Positions 14,928 through 24,782 of a stretch of 64,000 nt of DNA are shown here, piece after piece. This DNA comes from Vibrio barjaei (lineage in GTDB: Bacteria > Pseudomonadota > Gammaproteobacteria > Enterobacterales > Vibrionaceae). Under the pieces are notes generated by a model. That model did no database searches and had not been told where the DNA came from. It was given only the letters and a program-made list of their open reading frames with translations. How positions within the stretch are numbered: position 1 is the first letter of the stretch; the number at the start of each line of letters is the position of its first letter. The stretch is from assembly GCF_001639065.2 (NCBI RefSeq), contig NZ_LQXO02000003.1, positions 62,001 through 126,000 on the forward strand, given 5' to 3'. Position numbers and translations under genes: made by a program.

Positions 14928-15581
14928 GTGGAATGGGGACAAAAAAAACAATATGAATGTTATCGTTACCTTAAAACAGGAATGAAACTCAGTCTTTCTG
15001 TTACAGGTGAAGAACCGCTCAAAGGGCTACCTGCATCTTTAATCGGCTTTAAATTTGATGACTATCTGGTTGTGGATGCGCAAGAATTGGAGCAAGAGAC
15101 GATTTGTGCCTTGAGAGAAAAAGAGGTGATTGTCAGGGGATTGACGGATACGGGGTACGGACATGTAGTGGCGTTTACTTGCCAGTACATTGCCGATTCT
15201 AGTGTACCGAGTAAACAGATTTATCTTTCACCTCCCAACAACTTCGTCTCTAAGCCCATTAGAGAGCATTCGCGTTATAAGCTTGCAATTCCTTGCTCTC
15301 TTTCGCTTGGTAACGCGCAAACCGAAGCAACGATGGTGGATTTCTCGTTGTCTGGTTGTGGTCTTTTTATTGCTTCAGAACATGATTTTTGCAAAGGGCT
15401 AGAAGTAAAAATAGATTGTGAGTTGAATCGATTTTTACCCGCAGGAATTACCTTCGAAATTGCGAGTATTAAAAAGCATGGGGTGGGTTCGTTAATCGGA
15501 ATTCAATTCAACCAGCAAGTGTTGATGTCAAATAACCTAAAAATGACACTTGCCGAATGGTCTCTTCAAGCCAGTCATTAG
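14928..15581 (+). CDS. PilZ-domain c-di-GMP receptor (YcgR-like)
   Basis: The N-terminal half resembles the YcgR N-domain. The C-terminal half is a PilZ domain with the c-di-GMP-binding RxxxR (REHSRYKL) and D/NxSxxG (VDFSLSGCG) motifs. It should change partner interactions, for example flagellar or surface functions, when c-di-GMP rises. I chose GTG 14928 with AAGGA at 14914-14918; an in-frame TTG at 14901 with AAGG further upstream would add nine residues and cannot be excluded. A diguanylate cyclase gene lies 4.5 kb away, but nothing in the sequence links them directly. The gene is separate from the ftsB operon. Confidence 0.85.
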   Translation: MEWGQKKQYECYRYLKTGMKLSLSVTGEEPLKGLPASLIGFKFDDYLVVDAQELEQETICALREKEVIVRGLTDTGYGHVVAFTCQYIADSSVPSKQIYLSPPNNFVSKPIREHSRYKLAIPCSLSLGNAQTEATMVDFSLSGCGLFIASEHDFCKGLEVKIDCELNRFLPAGITFEIASIKKHGVGSLIGIQFNQQVLMSNNLKMTLAEWSLQASH

Positions 15582-15634
15582 GGCGAGTAGGCACTTACTT
15601 TTCACCTTAGTCGCGAACAAGGCTTTCTCTTCGC

Positions 15635-15663
15635 TTATTTCAAGGTGTAAACTGTGCTATATA
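15635..15663 (+). promoter_or_regulatory. Possible ftsB operon promoter
   Basis: TTATTT (15635-15640) and TATATA (15658-15663) are separated by 17 bases, 35 bases before the ftsB start codon. The -10 is good and the -35 is weak. Confidence 0.35.
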
Positions 15664-15697
15664 AAGAGCAGATTTTTTCGATGGAACGTGCCAGTTT

Positions 15698-15979
15698 ATG
15701 CGTATCTTTACCCTAGTGTTGTTAGTTGTTTTTTCTTGGTTGCAATATACTCTCTGGTTTGGAAAAAACGGTATCGTCGACTTCAATCAAGTTGAATCAG
15801 AAATCCAAGTGCAACAGCAAGTGAATCAAAACCTACAGACACGTAATAATGAGATGTTTGCGGAGATTGATGATCTTCGACAAGGGCTTGATGCCATTGA
15901 AGAAAGAGCACGACATGAACTAGGAATGATTCAAGACGGAGAGACGTTCTATCGCATCATAGGTGAGGACAACCAATGA
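15698..15979 (+). CDS. ftsB: Cell division protein FtsB
   Basis: FtsB joins FtsL and FtsQ at the division septum and helps activate septal wall synthesis. It is a 93-residue bitopic protein with one N-terminal membrane helix (~3-20, [17 protein letters not shown]) followed by a periplasmic coiled coil (~29-70, rich in Q, E and N heptads). Length and layout match E. coli FtsB. It overlaps ispD by four bases (ATGA), heading the isoprenoid genes as in other gammaproteobacteria. The ribosome site is weak (GGA about a dozen bases upstream). Confidence 0.93.
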   Translation: MRIFTLVLLVVFSWLQYTLWFGKNGIVDFNQVESEIQVQQQVNQNLQTRNNEMFAEIDDLRQGLDAIEERARHELGMIQDGETFYRIIGEDNQ

Positions 15980-16686
15980 TCCCTGAACACCATCCTATCA
16001 TTGCTATTGTGCCAGCTGCTGGCGTGGGCAGTCGTATGCAAGCTGACGTCCCTAAGCAATACCTTAAGATTAATGATAAAACCATCTTAGAGCATACGGT
16101 TGATAAGTTGCTGTCACACCCAAGTGTCGAAAGCGTTATTGTCGCTGTTAGTGAAGATGACCCTTATTATTCTGGACTGTCATTTTTATCGGAAAAGCCA
16201 GTAGTGCGTGTTGCTGGTGGTAAGGAGCGTGCCGACTCGGTACTCGCTGCCATCGACTATGTTAAGCAGCGTATCCCTAAGGCTTGGTGTTTGGTTCATG
16301 ATGCCGCTCGCCCTTGTATCACCTTGGCAGACATCAGCAAACTGATTTATGAAGTGTCCGTGCACCCGGTTGGGGGCATTTTAGCTTCGCCCGTGAAAGA
16401 CACCATGAAGCGAGCCGATGACGTTAATGGTATTGACCATACTGTAGAGCGAGCGGGTCTGTGGCATGCGCTGACGCCGCAAATGTTCAAAGTAGAGCTG
16501 CTTCATAGCGCACTGACTAATGCGTTAGAAGAAGGGGTTTCGATTACCGATGAAGCATCAGCTGTTGAGTGGACTGGGCTTTCTCCATTGCTCGTCGAAG
16601 GGCGTGGAGACAACATCAAAATTACTAGGCCAGAAGATTTAGCTCTGGCTGAATTTTATTTAACGAAAGAGGAAGTACAACAATGA
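15976..16686 (+). CDS. ispD: 2-C-methyl-D-erythritol 4-phosphate cytidylyltransferase
   Basis: IspD couples CTP to methylerythritol phosphate in the non-mevalonate isoprenoid pathway. The 236-residue protein opens with the nucleotide-binding [18 protein letters not shown]. Further conserved stretches are VHDAARPC and the C-terminal [10 protein letters not shown] and [10 protein letters not shown]. Length is standard. It overlaps ftsB upstream and ispF downstream by four bases each, so translation of the three is coupled. Confidence 0.96.
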   Translation: MIPEHHPIIAIVPAAGVGSRMQADVPKQYLKINDKTILEHTVDKLLSHPSVESVIVAVSEDDPYYSGLSFLSEKPVVRVAGGKERADSVLAAIDYVKQRIPKAWCLVHDAARPCITLADISKLIYEVSVHPVGGILASPVKDTMKRADDVNGIDHTVERAGLWHALTPQMFKVELLHSALTNALEEGVSITDEASAVEWTGLSPLLVEGRGDNIKITRPEDLALAEFYLTKEEVQQ

Positions 16687-17162
16687 GAATAGGCCATGGC
16701 TTTGACGTTCATAAGTTTGGTGGCGAAGGGCCTGTAATCATTGGCGGTGTTGCTATTCCTTACGAGCAAGGATTGATTGCGCACTCTGATGGTGATGTTG
16801 CACTTCACGCTTTATGTGATGCTTTGCTTGGGGCTATCGCCGCAGGAGATATTGGCCGTCATTTCCCAGATACTGATGCCGAGTGGGAAGGAGCGGACAG
16901 CCGTGCTCTACTTCGTGATGTGTACAGCAAAGTGAAAGCTAAGGGCTACGAGCTGGTTAATGCGGATATTACCATCATGGCGCAAGCACCTAAAATGGCC
17001 CCTCACATTGACAGCATGTGCCAAGTCATTGCCCAAGACTTAGATACCGATATTGGTAACGTCAATGTGAAGGCAACGACAACTGAAAGATTAGGCTTTA
17101 CAGGACGTAAAGAAGGAATTGCCACTGAAGCAGTGGTATTGATTAGCAAAATTACGTCTTAA
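16683..17162 (+). CDS. ispF: 2-C-methyl-D-erythritol 2,4-cyclodiphosphate synthase
   Basis: IspF forms the cyclic diphosphate intermediate two steps after IspD. The zinc ligands D8 and H10 in GFDVHKF and H42 near [12 protein letters not shown] are visible, as is [11 protein letters not shown] near the C-terminus. The 159-residue length is normal. It begins inside the end of ispD, the standard adjacency for these two enzymes, and is followed 12 bases later by truD. Confidence 0.96.
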   Translation: MRIGHGFDVHKFGGEGPVIIGGVAIPYEQGLIAHSDGDVALHALCDALLGAIAAGDIGRHFPDTDAEWEGADSRALLRDVYSKVKAKGYELVNADITIMAQAPKMAPHIDSMCQVIAQDLDTDIGNVNVKATTTERLGFTGRKEGIATEAVVLISKITS

Positions 17163-17174
17163 TAGGCAGCGACG

Positions 17175-18152
17175 ATGACTGATGTTTTACAACACTTAGC
17201 CTACCTATACGGTAAGCCAACCACGACAGCCAAATTTAAAGCGACCAATGAAGATTTTGTGGTTCGCGAAGTACTTGGCTATGAGTTCACAGGAGAAGGC
17301 GAGCATTTGATGCTACGTATTCGCAAAAATGGTGAGAATACCAGCTTTGTTGCCAACGAACTGGCGAGGTTTTGCGGGGTCAAGTCCAAAGATATAGGTT
17401 GGGCAGGTCTTAAAGACAGACATGCCGTGACAGAACAGTGGTTGAGTGTGCATCTGCCGAAAAAGAATGTTCCTGACTTTGCCGACTTTCATAAGCAATA
17501 TCCTAGTATTGAGATAGTAGCAACTGACTGGCATAACAAGAAGTTAAGACCTGGTGATCTAGCGGGTAACGAGTTTGATATTCGTCTTACGGATGTTTCT
17601 GATATAACGGAATTGAGCGCGAGATTACAGCAAGTCGAAGCGGGCGGTGTTCCTAATTATTTTGGTCAGCAACGATTTGGTAGAGATGGCGGAAACGTCA
17701 CCGAAGCAAGACGTTGGGGACGTGAAAACGTGCGAACTCGTAACCAGAATAAGCGCAGCCTATATTTGTCGGCGGCTCGCTCTTGGATTTTCAACGAGAT
17801 TGTCTCTAAGCGTATTGAAGCTCAGTGTTTCGACAGTGCAATCGCGGGTGATATTCTGGAAGGTAACGGTGTGATTACTGCTGCACTTGCTGGTGATAAC
17901 ACACTACCGACAGAGCAAGATGCTTTAATACTTGAGCAAAGCGTGACAGAGCAAGAGCCTGATCTCATGTTGTTGATTCGTGGTAATCGTATGCGACACG
18001 ATCGCCGAGCGATCTTGCTGAAGCCTGAATCATTAAAAAGCCAACTTGAAGACGATGCCGTGACGCTTTCTTTCTTCTTAGACTCAGGTAGCTTTGCAAC
18101 ATCAATCTTACGAGAGCTGGCTCAAATAGAAGAAGTGGAACGACAATTCTAA
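17175..18152 (+). CDS. truD: tRNA pseudouridine(13) synthase TruD
   Basis: TruD converts U13 of tRNA-Glu to pseudouridine. The catalytic aspartate is D81 in [15 protein letters not shown], the family's signature, and [10 protein letters not shown] and the central insertion are present. The 325-residue length is slightly below E. coli TruD. It lies between ispF and surE in the conserved gene order and is probably part of the same transcript. Confidence 0.95.
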   Translation: MTDVLQHLAYLYGKPTTTAKFKATNEDFVVREVLGYEFTGEGEHLMLRIRKNGENTSFVANELARFCGVKSKDIGWAGLKDRHAVTEQWLSVHLPKKNVPDFADFHKQYPSIEIVATDWHNKKLRPGDLAGNEFDIRLTDVSDITELSARLQQVEAGGVPNYFGQQRFGRDGGNVTEARRWGRENVRTRNQNKRSLYLSAARSWIFNEIVSKRIEAQCFDSAIAGDILEGNGVITAALAGDNTLPTEQDALILEQSVTEQEPDLMLLIRGNRMRHDRRAILLKPESLKSQLEDDAVTLSFFLDSGSFATSILRELAQIEEVERQF

Positions 18153-18156
18153 ACAC

Positions 18157-18921
18157 ATGGATATGAGTAAAAAACTTAGCATTTTAATCAGCAATGATGA
18201 TGGGGTGCATGCCGAAGGCATTAGAGCACTAGCGAAAGAACTTAGTGATATTGCGCAAGTAACCATTGTCGCACCAGATCGAAATCGATCTGGTGCTTCC
18301 AACTCATTGACGCTAGAACAGCCTCTGCGCGTTAATCAAATTGAACCTAGCGTCTACTCTGTGCAAGGCACACCGACGGATTGTGTGCATTTTGCACTCA
18401 ATGAGTTGATGAAAGATGACCTGCCTGATCTTGTGCTGTCTGGCATCAATCATGGCGCAAACCTTGGGGACGATGTTCTGTATTCCGGAACGGTTGCTGC
18501 TGCTATGGAAGGGCATTTTCTTGGGGTTCAATCCATTGCATTTAGCTTGGTAGGCAAACAAAACTTTACAGCTGCAGCGATTATCGCTCGTCAGTTTGTG
18601 GAGCGACATCTTAAGCAAAGAGTCCCAACCAATCGTTTATTGAATATCAATATTCCAGATTTTCCATTAGCGCAATTGGGTCAGGTTGAGGTGACTCGAT
18701 TAGGCGCGCGCCATCATGCTGAGAGTATGATTAAACAGAAGGACCCACGTGGTCACGATATCTATTGGCTAGGTCCTCCGGGGAAAGAGCAAGATGCAGG
18801 TATAGGAACGGATTTCTATGCAATAGAGCATGGCCATATTTCCATTACTCCACTTCAGGTAGATTTGACCGCGCATGAATCAATTGGTGCAATGGAACGT
18901 TGGATAGCAGGGAGAGATTAA
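18157..18921 (+). CDS. surE: 5'/3'-nucleotidase SurE
   Basis: SurE is a metal-dependent nucleotidase and exopolyphosphatase linked to stationary-phase survival. The metal site NDDG appears in [15 protein letters not shown] near the N-terminus, with [11 protein letters not shown] and [18 protein letters not shown] later. The protein has 254 residues if translation starts at ATG 18157; ATG 18163 is an equally plausible start. It is followed by pcm after 4 bases, the usual surE-pcm pair. Confidence 0.95.
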   Translation: MDMSKKLSILISNDDGVHAEGIRALAKELSDIAQVTIVAPDRNRSGASNSLTLEQPLRVNQIEPSVYSVQGTPTDCVHFALNELMKDDLPDLVLSGINHGANLGDDVLYSGTVAAAMEGHFLGVQSIAFSLVGKQNFTAAAIIARQFVERHLKQRVPTNRLLNINIPDFPLAQLGQVEVTRLGARHHAESMIKQKDPRGHDIYWLGPPGKEQDAGIGTDFYAIEHGHISITPLQVDLTAHESIGAMERWIAGRD

Positions 18922-18925
18922 GGTA

Positions 18926-19549
18926 ATGAATCCGCAAGCGGAACGACTCGTTGAGTTTATCAAAGGGCACGGCATTACCAATGGTGCAGTATTGGAGGCG
19001 ATTCAATCTGTGCCCAGAGAACAGTTCGTGTCTCAAGCGATGATACATCAAGCGTACGATAACAATGCGTTGCCTATTGGCGCTGGTCAAACGATATCTC
19101 AGCCTTATATTGTCGCCAAAATGACTGAGCTTTTAGATCTATCAAGAAAAACTAAAGTACTCGAGATAGGGACGGGTTCTGGCTACCAAACTGCAGTTTT
19201 AGCTCAATTAGTTGAGCACGTCTTCTCGGTAGAAAGAATCAAATCTCTTCAATGGGATGCTAAACGTCGCCTTAAGAGACTCGATATTTACAATGTATCG
19301 ACTAAACATGGTGATGGTTGGCAAGGGTGGAAAGCAAAAGGTCCTTTTGATGCGATTATTGTGACAGCGGCAGCGGCGACAGTCCCTGACGCGTTACTGT
19401 CTCAGCTCACAGAAGGTGGGCGACTTGTAATTCCTGTTGGTGATGATGAACAACAACTATTAAAAATTACTCGAAAAGGTGATAGTTTTAATACCGAAGT
19501 TATTGAATTAGTAAGGTTTGTTCCTTTGATTGCAGGTGAATTAGCGTAA
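18926..19549 (+). CDS. pcm: Protein-L-isoaspartate O-methyltransferase
   Basis: Pcm methylates isoaspartyl residues in aged proteins so they can return to aspartate. The SAM-binding loop [12 protein letters not shown] and the family stretch [20 protein letters not shown] are clear, and the 207-residue length is typical. Its stop codon is immediately followed by the nlpD start (TAA then ATG), which suggests coupled translation. Confidence 0.96.
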   Translation: MNPQAERLVEFIKGHGITNGAVLEAIQSVPREQFVSQAMIHQAYDNNALPIGAGQTISQPYIVAKMTELLDLSRKTKVLEIGTGSGYQTAVLAQLVEHVFSVERIKSLQWDAKRRLKRLDIYNVSTKHGDGWQGWKAKGPFDAIIVTAAAATVPDALLSQLTEGGRLVIPVGDDEQQLLKITRKGDSFNTEVIELVRFVPLIAGELA

Positions 19550-20506
19550 ATGCAAAGCCGTTTGAAGGCCGTGGGTTCCGTAATTATGTTGTCCAGTGCA
19601 CTTGTTGGGTGTGCTGGGCGCTCGCCTGCACCTGTCTCAGATTTGGGAGGCAGATACGATAATGTCTCTCGAGGTAGCTATCGCGGTAGTTATTACGAAG
19701 TGCAAAAGGGTGACACCCTCTATTTCATCGCCTACAAAACGGATAAAGACGTTAAGGAATTGATTCGACTTAATAATCTTCGTTCTCCTTACACCATACA
19801 CCCTGGTCAGCGCCTTAATTTGTGGCGACCTGTTTATACTCCTCCTGCGTACGCTGGTTCTGGTGCTGGGGAAGTGGTTGCGGCTTCTACAGCAACGGCT
19901 GCCGCGAGTTCTACCACCGCTAAAGCTAAGTCTTCTAGCTCGCAATCCTCCAAAGCGAAGACGGGTAGTTCATCAACGCAAAATAGTCAAAAAACAGCCA
20001 CTAAGAAGGTTGATCAATCAAAAACAAAGGAGTATGGTGATTCTAAAGGTAAACAAAATGTTAATAACACAAAACCCAATACGGCAAAACAGAGCACTGC
20101 TCAAACTAAGCCGAAGCCACCACCTAGCTCTAGCGGCAAAGTAACGAGCTGGCAATGGCCAACCAAGGGGCGTGTAATAAAGAACTTTTCTGCAGGGGAC
20201 CAAGGGAATAAAGGTATAGACATTGCAGGTCAAAGAGGCCAAGCAATTGTCGCCACTGCAAAAGGAACCGTAGTTTATTCGGGTAATGCACTCAGAGGTT
20301 ATGGAAATTTGGTTATTGTTAAGCATAACGATAGCTACCTCAGTGCCTACGCACATAACGATCGGTTATTGGTATCAGAAGGGCAAAGTGTAAAAGCCGG
20401 ACAAAAAATCGCAACAATGGGAAGCTCCGGAACCAATAGTGTAAGACTGCACTTTGAAATTCGTTACCAAGGTAAATCGGTAAATCCTAAGCGTTACTTA
20501 CCGTAA
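19550..20506 (+). CDS. nlpD: Murein hydrolase activator NlpD
   Basis: NlpD is an outer-membrane lipoprotein that activates the amidase AmiC at the septum. A lipobox (ALVGC) follows the signal peptide, then a LysM domain (~50-95, YEVQKGDTLYFIAYKT), a low-complexity Ser/Lys/Thr linker (~115-195), and an M23-type LytM domain. The LytM active site is degenerate: the first metal histidine position reads NKGIDI rather than HKGIDI. This agrees with activator rather than hydrolase function, as in E. coli. It lies between pcm and rpoS, and in related bacteria the main rpoS promoter is inside nlpD. Confidence 0.95.
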   Translation: MQSRLKAVGSVIMLSSALVGCAGRSPAPVSDLGGRYDNVSRGSYRGSYYEVQKGDTLYFIAYKTDKDVKELIRLNNLRSPYTIHPGQRLNLWRPVYTPPAYAGSGAGEVVAASTATAAASSTTAKAKSSSSQSSKAKTGSSSTQNSQKTATKKVDQSKTKEYGDSKGKQNVNNTKPNTAKQSTAQTKPKPPPSSSGKVTSWQWPTKGRVIKNFSAGDQGNKGIDIAGQRGQAIVATAKGTVVYSGNALRGYGNLVIVKHNDSYLSAYAHNDRLLVSEGQSVKAGQKIATMGSSGTNSVRLHFEIRYQGKSVNPKRYLP

Positions 20507-20568
20507 TTACCGTATACGTATTTACAATACGAAAGCTACTTGCAATTTGATTGACGTTATCAGAGAAG

Positions 20569-20617
20569 GTTAGCGACATAGTTTGTAGTCATGTTTTGCT
20601 AACTCGCCAGGGGGAGG
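20569..20617 (+). promoter_or_regulatory. rpoS leader hairpin and strong ribosome site
   Basis: GTTAGC (20569-20574) pairs with GCTAAC (20598-20603), with inner ACAT/ATGT pairing possible. The closing strand sits just before the unusually strong purine-rich GGGGGAGG (20610-20617), which lies 4 bases before the rpoS start. This resembles the small-RNA-controlled leader known for rpoS, but no sRNA partner can be named from this window. Confidence 0.45.
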
Positions 20618-20621
20618 CGCT

Positions 20622-21599
20622 ATGAGTATCAGCAATGCAGTAACCAAAAATGAAAACTTCGACGTTGAAACGGAATCAACGGAGGTTGTCGAAAACGCAC
20701 TTACCAACGATGAATCCATTTCTGACGATAAAGATATGTATGACGCATCGGCGAAAAGCCTGGATGCGACTCAGCTTTACTTAGGTGAAATTGGATTCTC
20801 TCCATTACTTACCGCGGAAGAAGAGGTCCTGTATGCACGGCGTGCCCTAAAGGGTGATGAAGCTGCTCGCAAACGTATGATCGAAAGTAACCTACGTCTG
20901 GTGGTGAAGATCTCTCGACGTTACAGCAATCGTGGACTGGCGCTGCTTGATCTTATTGAGGAAGGAAACCTTGGTTTGATTCGAGCAGTAGAAAAGTTTG
21001 ACCCTGAAAGAGGCTTCCGTTTTTCTACTTACGCCACATGGTGGATTCGACAAACGATTGAACGTGCGTTAATGAACCAGACTCGCACCATTCGTCTTCC
21101 GATTCATGTAGTGAAAGAACTCAACATCTATTTGCGTACTGCTCGTGAGTTATCACAGAAGCTAGACCATGAGCCAACAGCAGAAGAGATTGCACAGAAG
21201 CTTGATAAGCCAGTCAGTGATGTGTCCAAGATGCTGCGTCTAAATGAACGTATTAGCTCGGTAGATACACCGATTGGTGGTGATGGTGAAAAAGCACTAC
21301 TGGATATTATTCCTGACTCAACGCATTCAGACCCTGAAGTATCGACTCAAGATGATGATATCAAGTCCTCGCTGATTCACTGGCTTGATGAGTTAAACCC
21401 TAAGCAGAAAGAAGTATTAGCTCGACGTTTTGGTCTGCTAGGTTATGAGCCGTCAACGCTGGAAGAGGTAGGACGTGAGATTAACCTTACTCGTGAACGC
21501 GTGAGACAGATTCAAGTAGAGGGCCTACGTCGACTTCGAGATATCCTGATCAAACAAGGGTTGAATATGGAGTCACTGTTCAACTTCGATGACGATTAA
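20622..21599 (+). CDS. rpoS: RNA polymerase sigma factor RpoS (sigma-38)
   Basis: RpoS directs stationary-phase and general stress transcription. The 325-residue protein has sigma region 1.2 ([20 protein letters not shown]), the region 2 core ([17 protein letters not shown]) that melts and reads the -10, region 3, and region 4 with a helix-turn-helix ([19 protein letters not shown]) that reads the -35. Length and an acidic N-terminal extension fit RpoS rather than RpoD or RpoH. Position after nlpD is diagnostic. It ends 21 bases before a strong bidirectional terminator. Confidence 0.97.
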   Translation: MSISNAVTKNENFDVETESTEVVENALTNDESISDDKDMYDASAKSLDATQLYLGEIGFSPLLTAEEEVLYARRALKGDEAARKRMIESNLRLVVKISRRYSNRGLALLDLIEEGNLGLIRAVEKFDPERGFRFSTYATWWIRQTIERALMNQTRTIRLPIHVVKELNIYLRTARELSQKLDHEPTAEEIAQKLDKPVSDVSKMLRLNERISSVDTPIGGDGEKALLDIIPDSTHSDPEVSTQDDDIKSSLIHWLDELNPKQKEVLARRFGLLGYEPSTLEEVGREINLTRERVRQIQVEGLRRLRDILIKQGLNMESLFNFDDD

Positions 21600-21620
21600 A
21601 CTCTTCGTCTCATGAACAAA

Positions 21621-21650
21621 AAAAATACCGCCTAATCAGGCGGTATTTTT
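21621..21650. terminator. Bidirectional terminator after rpoS
   Basis: AAAAATACCGCC (21621-21632) and GGCGGTATTTTT (21639-21650) form a 12-bp stem with loop TAATCA, with T runs on both strands between convergent genes. Confidence 0.93.
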
Positions 21651-21676
21651 GTCTGTGCGTAATAACTGCTCTTGTC

Positions 21677-22288
21677 TTATGCCCAGCCGTTTGGACTCTT
21701 CTTACGACGAGGAATGATGTGTGGAAGAATCAAGCCAAACAACAGACCAGCTCCAGCAACACCACCGCCATACATAAAGTAGCGCAGCAGTAGATCTTCT
21801 TTCTGTGTATCCAGTTTTGCGCGTAGCTCACGGATTTCTGTTTGTGATGAGGTTAGCTGCGAGCTGATATCTGAGTAGTTTTGTTCAAGTTCAGCAATTT
21901 GCTTGTTACGTGCCTCTAGAGAGCTCACTAGACCATCTTTTTCGCTGTTCGCTGTTTCTCGGGCGTTAGCCAGCAGTGATTTAGCTTCAGTCAGTTCTTT
22001 CTCAAGGCGCGGAAGACGCACTGCCATACTCTCTTGAGTGGTCACGTACTTGGTTTCAACCCAGCCTTTACGGCCACGGCTATCTTGAACTTGAGAGTAA
22101 CCATTCTCTCTGTTAGTAGAGAGTAGTCGAACTTTGTCACCAGCATTGATGCTGCCAATGATTCGATATTGGCTACTAGGGCCAGAATGCAGGTAAGTAA
22201 ATAGCTTGTCAGCAATATAGCGATCCTGAGCCAATGCAGCGGGGGCTGCCAGTAATGACACCATGATCATGCAGATCAGTTTTTTCAC
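21677..22288 (-). CDS. SH3-domain, coiled-coil membrane protein (TIGR04211/YgiM-like)
   Basis: This 203-residue envelope protein has a signal peptide (cleavage near ALA/QD), a bacterial SH3 domain (~22-85, YTYLHSGPSSQYRIIG-like layout), a periplasmic coiled coil (~88-165) and one C-terminal membrane helix (YGGGVAGAGLLFGLILPHI) with a short basic tail. Its role is not established. I chose GTG 22288 with AAGGGA 6 bases upstream; an ATG 102 bases further out gives an extension that would mask the signal peptide. It stands alone between terminators and is convergent with rpoS. Confidence 0.85.
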   Translation of the reverse strand: MKKLICMIMVSLLAAPAALAQDRYIADKLFTYLHSGPSSQYRIIGSINAGDKVRLLSTNRENGYSQVQDSRGRKGWVETKYVTTQESMAVRLPRLEKELTEAKSLLANARETANSEKDGLVSSLEARNKQIAELEQNYSDISSQLTSSQTEIRELRAKLDTQKEDLLLRYFMYGGGVAGAGLLFGLILPHIIPRRKKSPNGWA

Positions 22289-22424
22289 AGTAAGTCCCTT
22301 AAGTGTTTCAATGGGGAATGAACAAGAAAGTATCGTTCGCTTTGGTTGCGGGGACGTACTCTCAATTTGTAAATTTTTAAGAATGGGCAAATAGTATGAA
22401 GTTTCTTAACGGGGTGCAACTAAG

Positions 22425-22449
22425 AAGGGAGGCAAAGCCTCCCTTTATT
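22425..22449 (-). terminator. Hairpin after the phosphate transporter gene
   Basis: AAGGGAGGC (22425-22433) and GCCTCCCTT (22437-22445) form a 9-bp stem with loop AAA, 60 bases past the end of the pit gene. T richness is modest on either strand. Confidence 0.6.
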
Positions 22450-22509
22450 TGAATTTGAGTCAAATATGACGTGAGCTTCACATCTCTCTGACTTTATTGC
22501 ACATCGTGC

Positions 22510-23772
22510 TTATGCACCAAAGATAGCCTGCATTGCGTAGAAGAATACCACAGCTAATAGCGCGCCTGCTGGTAAGGTCACAATCCAAGAGGCAACGATG
22601 TTACGTACAACGCCCAAGTTTAGCGCAGCAATACCACGAGCAAAGCCAACACCCAGAACCGCACCTACAAGTGTTTGTGTGGTCGAAATAGGCAGACCTG
22701 TACCTGAAGCTAAAACAACCGTGCATGCTGTTGCTAGCTGTGCAGCAAAGCCACGGCTTGGTGTTAGTTCGGTAATACCAGTACCAACAGTTGCCATTAC
22801 TTTGTGGCCCATTGTTGCAAGACCAACAACGATACCAATACCACCAAGAGGAAGAATCCACCAGGCAATAGAGCTTTTCGTAGTGATTTCGCCCATGTGC
22901 TCAACGGTAGACACTACCGCAGATAGTGGCCCAATCGCGTTAGCTACGTCGTTTGAACCGTGTGCAAATGCCATTGCACAAGCCGTGATAACCATTAGAA
23001 CACTGAAGATACCTTCAACGCCGCTAAAGCCATGGTCTTCTTCACGATTAGCAAATTTACGTTGGATATAGATGTAACCACCGACCATCACGAGTGCTGA
23101 AACGCCTGCTGCCCAGAACCACGCTTCCATACCCTCTAGGTGTAGACCTACGTGCTTAAGACCTTTTTTAATCGTTACCAGTGCAATAACCATGGTGGTA
23201 ATGAACATGTAGACTGGCACAAAGCGTTTTGCGTTAAATAATGGTTTTTCAGTATCAAATATCAGTCGTTGTGCACTGATAAATATTACGTAAGCAAAAA
23301 AGCCAGAAATAACAGGGGTAATAACCCAGCTACCTACGATGCCTTTCACTGAGCCCCAGTCTACCGCTTCTGTACCGACTGACACACATGCGAAACCAAT
23401 GATGGCACCGATGATTGAGTGTGTCGTTGATACTGGCCAGCCCATGTAAGAAGCTAGAAGCAGCCATGTGCCAGCGGCAAGTAGAGAGGACATCATACCG
23501 TAGACAAGAATGTCAGGCTGATGGGCGAACAGTGACGTTTCAATGACACCTTTGCGAATCGTGTCAGTCACTTCACCGCCGGCAAGGTATGCGCCAGCAA
23601 ATTCAAAGATCATCGCGATGATGATCGCTTGCTTAACTGTTAGAGCTTTAGAGCCAACAGAAGTACCCATTGCATTGGCAACATCATTTGCACCAATACC
23701 GATTGCCATAAGGAAACCGAATACTGCTGCAACAATAATTAGGATAGTGCCGTAGTTTGCAAGAATATCCAT
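22510..23772 (-). CDS. Low-affinity inorganic phosphate transporter (Pit family)
   Basis: This 420-residue inner-membrane protein imports metal-phosphate complexes driven by the proton or sodium gradient. The two Pit signature repeats are clear: GANDVANAMGTSVGSKALT near the N-terminus and HGSNDVANAIGPLSAV in the second half. About ten to eleven hydrophobic segments are seen. It follows the DUF47 gene by 123 bases, the common pair in which the PhoU-like protein modulates Pit. Whether ions other than phosphate are carried cannot be told. Confidence 0.92.
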   Translation of the reverse strand: MDILANYGTILIIVAAVFGFLMAIGIGANDVANAMGTSVGSKALTVKQAIIIAMIFEFAGAYLAGGEVTDTIRKGVIETSLFAHQPDILVYGMMSSLLAAGTWLLLASYMGWPVSTTHSIIGAIIGFACVSVGTEAVDWGSVKGIVGSWVITPVISGFFAYVIFISAQRLIFDTEKPLFNAKRFVPVYMFITTMVIALVTIKKGLKHVGLHLEGMEAWFWAAGVSALVMVGGYIYIQRKFANREEDHGFSGVEGIFSVLMVITACAMAFAHGSNDVANAIGPLSAVVSTVEHMGEITTKSSIAWWILPLGGIGIVVGLATMGHKVMATVGTGITELTPSRGFAAQLATACTVVLASGTGLPISTTQTLVGAVLGVGFARGIAALNLGVVRNIVASWIVTLPAGALLAVVFFYAMQAIFGA

Positions 23773-23896
23773 TGTAATACCTAGTTTTGTTTCATAACAA
23801 GCGGAGCAATTCTTTAGGCGCAGGGCAAACTCTTAAGCATTGTCTGTGCTCAACGCCTAATTCATCCTTGCTCTTTGTTACTTAGTTAACGTTCGA

Positions 23897-24583
23897 TTAA
23901 GACCTAGACAGCATGACTTCAAGACGAGCGCCTACACGCTGTGCTTGATCTGCAATACCGCCGACCCATTCAAAAATCTTGTAGAGGAACATGACATCAA
24001 TTGGATTCATGTCGTGCTCAATCGCCATCAATTGCTGACGAAGTTGGATCTGCATTGCATCAGTATCATCTTCGATGATATCTAGCTGATGAATCATTTC
24101 TGCTACAAGCGTAACTTCGCGGCCTTTAAAACCTGTCTCTAGCAGTTCATCAAGCTCGTTAATTACTTTTTGAGCTTGGTTTGCTGCATCAAGACAACGC
24201 TTCACATAAGCGATGAAGTTTTCTTGCAGTGGAGCTGGAATGACGAGTTGTCGACCATATACACGACCGGCAATGTCTTTTGACAGGTTCGCTAACTTAT
24301 CTTGCTGTGTGAGTAGCTCAAGCATGTCGCTACGATCCACAGGCATGAATAAACCGCGTGGTAGTTTTAGGCGTATTTCACGCTTAAGTACGTCCGCCTC
24401 TTTCTCTAGGTGAGAAATCTGCGCACGGATCTCTGCTGCTTTCTCCCAATCACCTTGAGAACTAGTCTCAAAGAAGTTGATAAGATGAGAACAACATTCT
24501 GTTACGCACACAACGTGGCGCTGCAAAGGCTTAATAGGGGACTTTGCAAATAACCCCATAATTGTATTTACTGGCATGGTCAT
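23897..24583 (-). CDS. DUF47/TIGR00153 PhoU-like regulator of Pit
   Basis: This is a 228-residue all-helical cytosolic protein related to PhoU. The conserved DUF47 pattern is visible (EKEADVLKREIRLKLPRGL, then DRSDMLELLTQQDKLAN). It precedes the pit gene on the same strand, and such proteins are thought to regulate the neighbouring transporter. The exact mechanism is unknown. The upstream 199-bp gap is shared with a divergent gene and shows no clear Pho box. Confidence 0.87.
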   Translation of the reverse strand: MTMPVNTIMGLFAKSPIKPLQRHVVCVTECCSHLINFFETSSQGDWEKAAEIRAQISHLEKEADVLKREIRLKLPRGLFMPVDRSDMLELLTQQDKLANLSKDIAGRVYGRQLVIPAPLQENFIAYVKRCLDAANQAQKVINELDELLETGFKGREVTLVAEMIHQLDIIEDDTDAMQIQLRQQLMAIEHDMNPIDVMFLYKIFEWVGGIADQAQRVGARLEVMLSRS

Positions 24584-24782
24584 TCAACCTAATTAATATA
24601 ACCTGAAATAAACATACACCAATTCATGGTGAAATGTTGAGCGATGGCTATAAAGGCGCGCATGGTAACCCATTAAAAGTCTGATTTAAACTGTTTTAGA
24701 TCATCATTTGGGTGATATTTGTCACTTGCTGAACGCATCGATTGCTCATATCCTGTTGTGAGTGTCCCCGAAAGGTAAAACT

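Noticed and set aside
20000..20140. Low-complexity region of nlpD considered as a phase-variable repeat
   Set aside because: The Ser/Lys/Thr-rich linker has no exact tandem nucleotide unit able to slip; such linkers are normal in NlpD.
22598..23071. 157-codon open frame antisense to the phosphate transporter
   Set aside because: Low-complexity Pro/Thr/Ala/Ile composition is expected from the complement of a membrane protein gene; no start signal.
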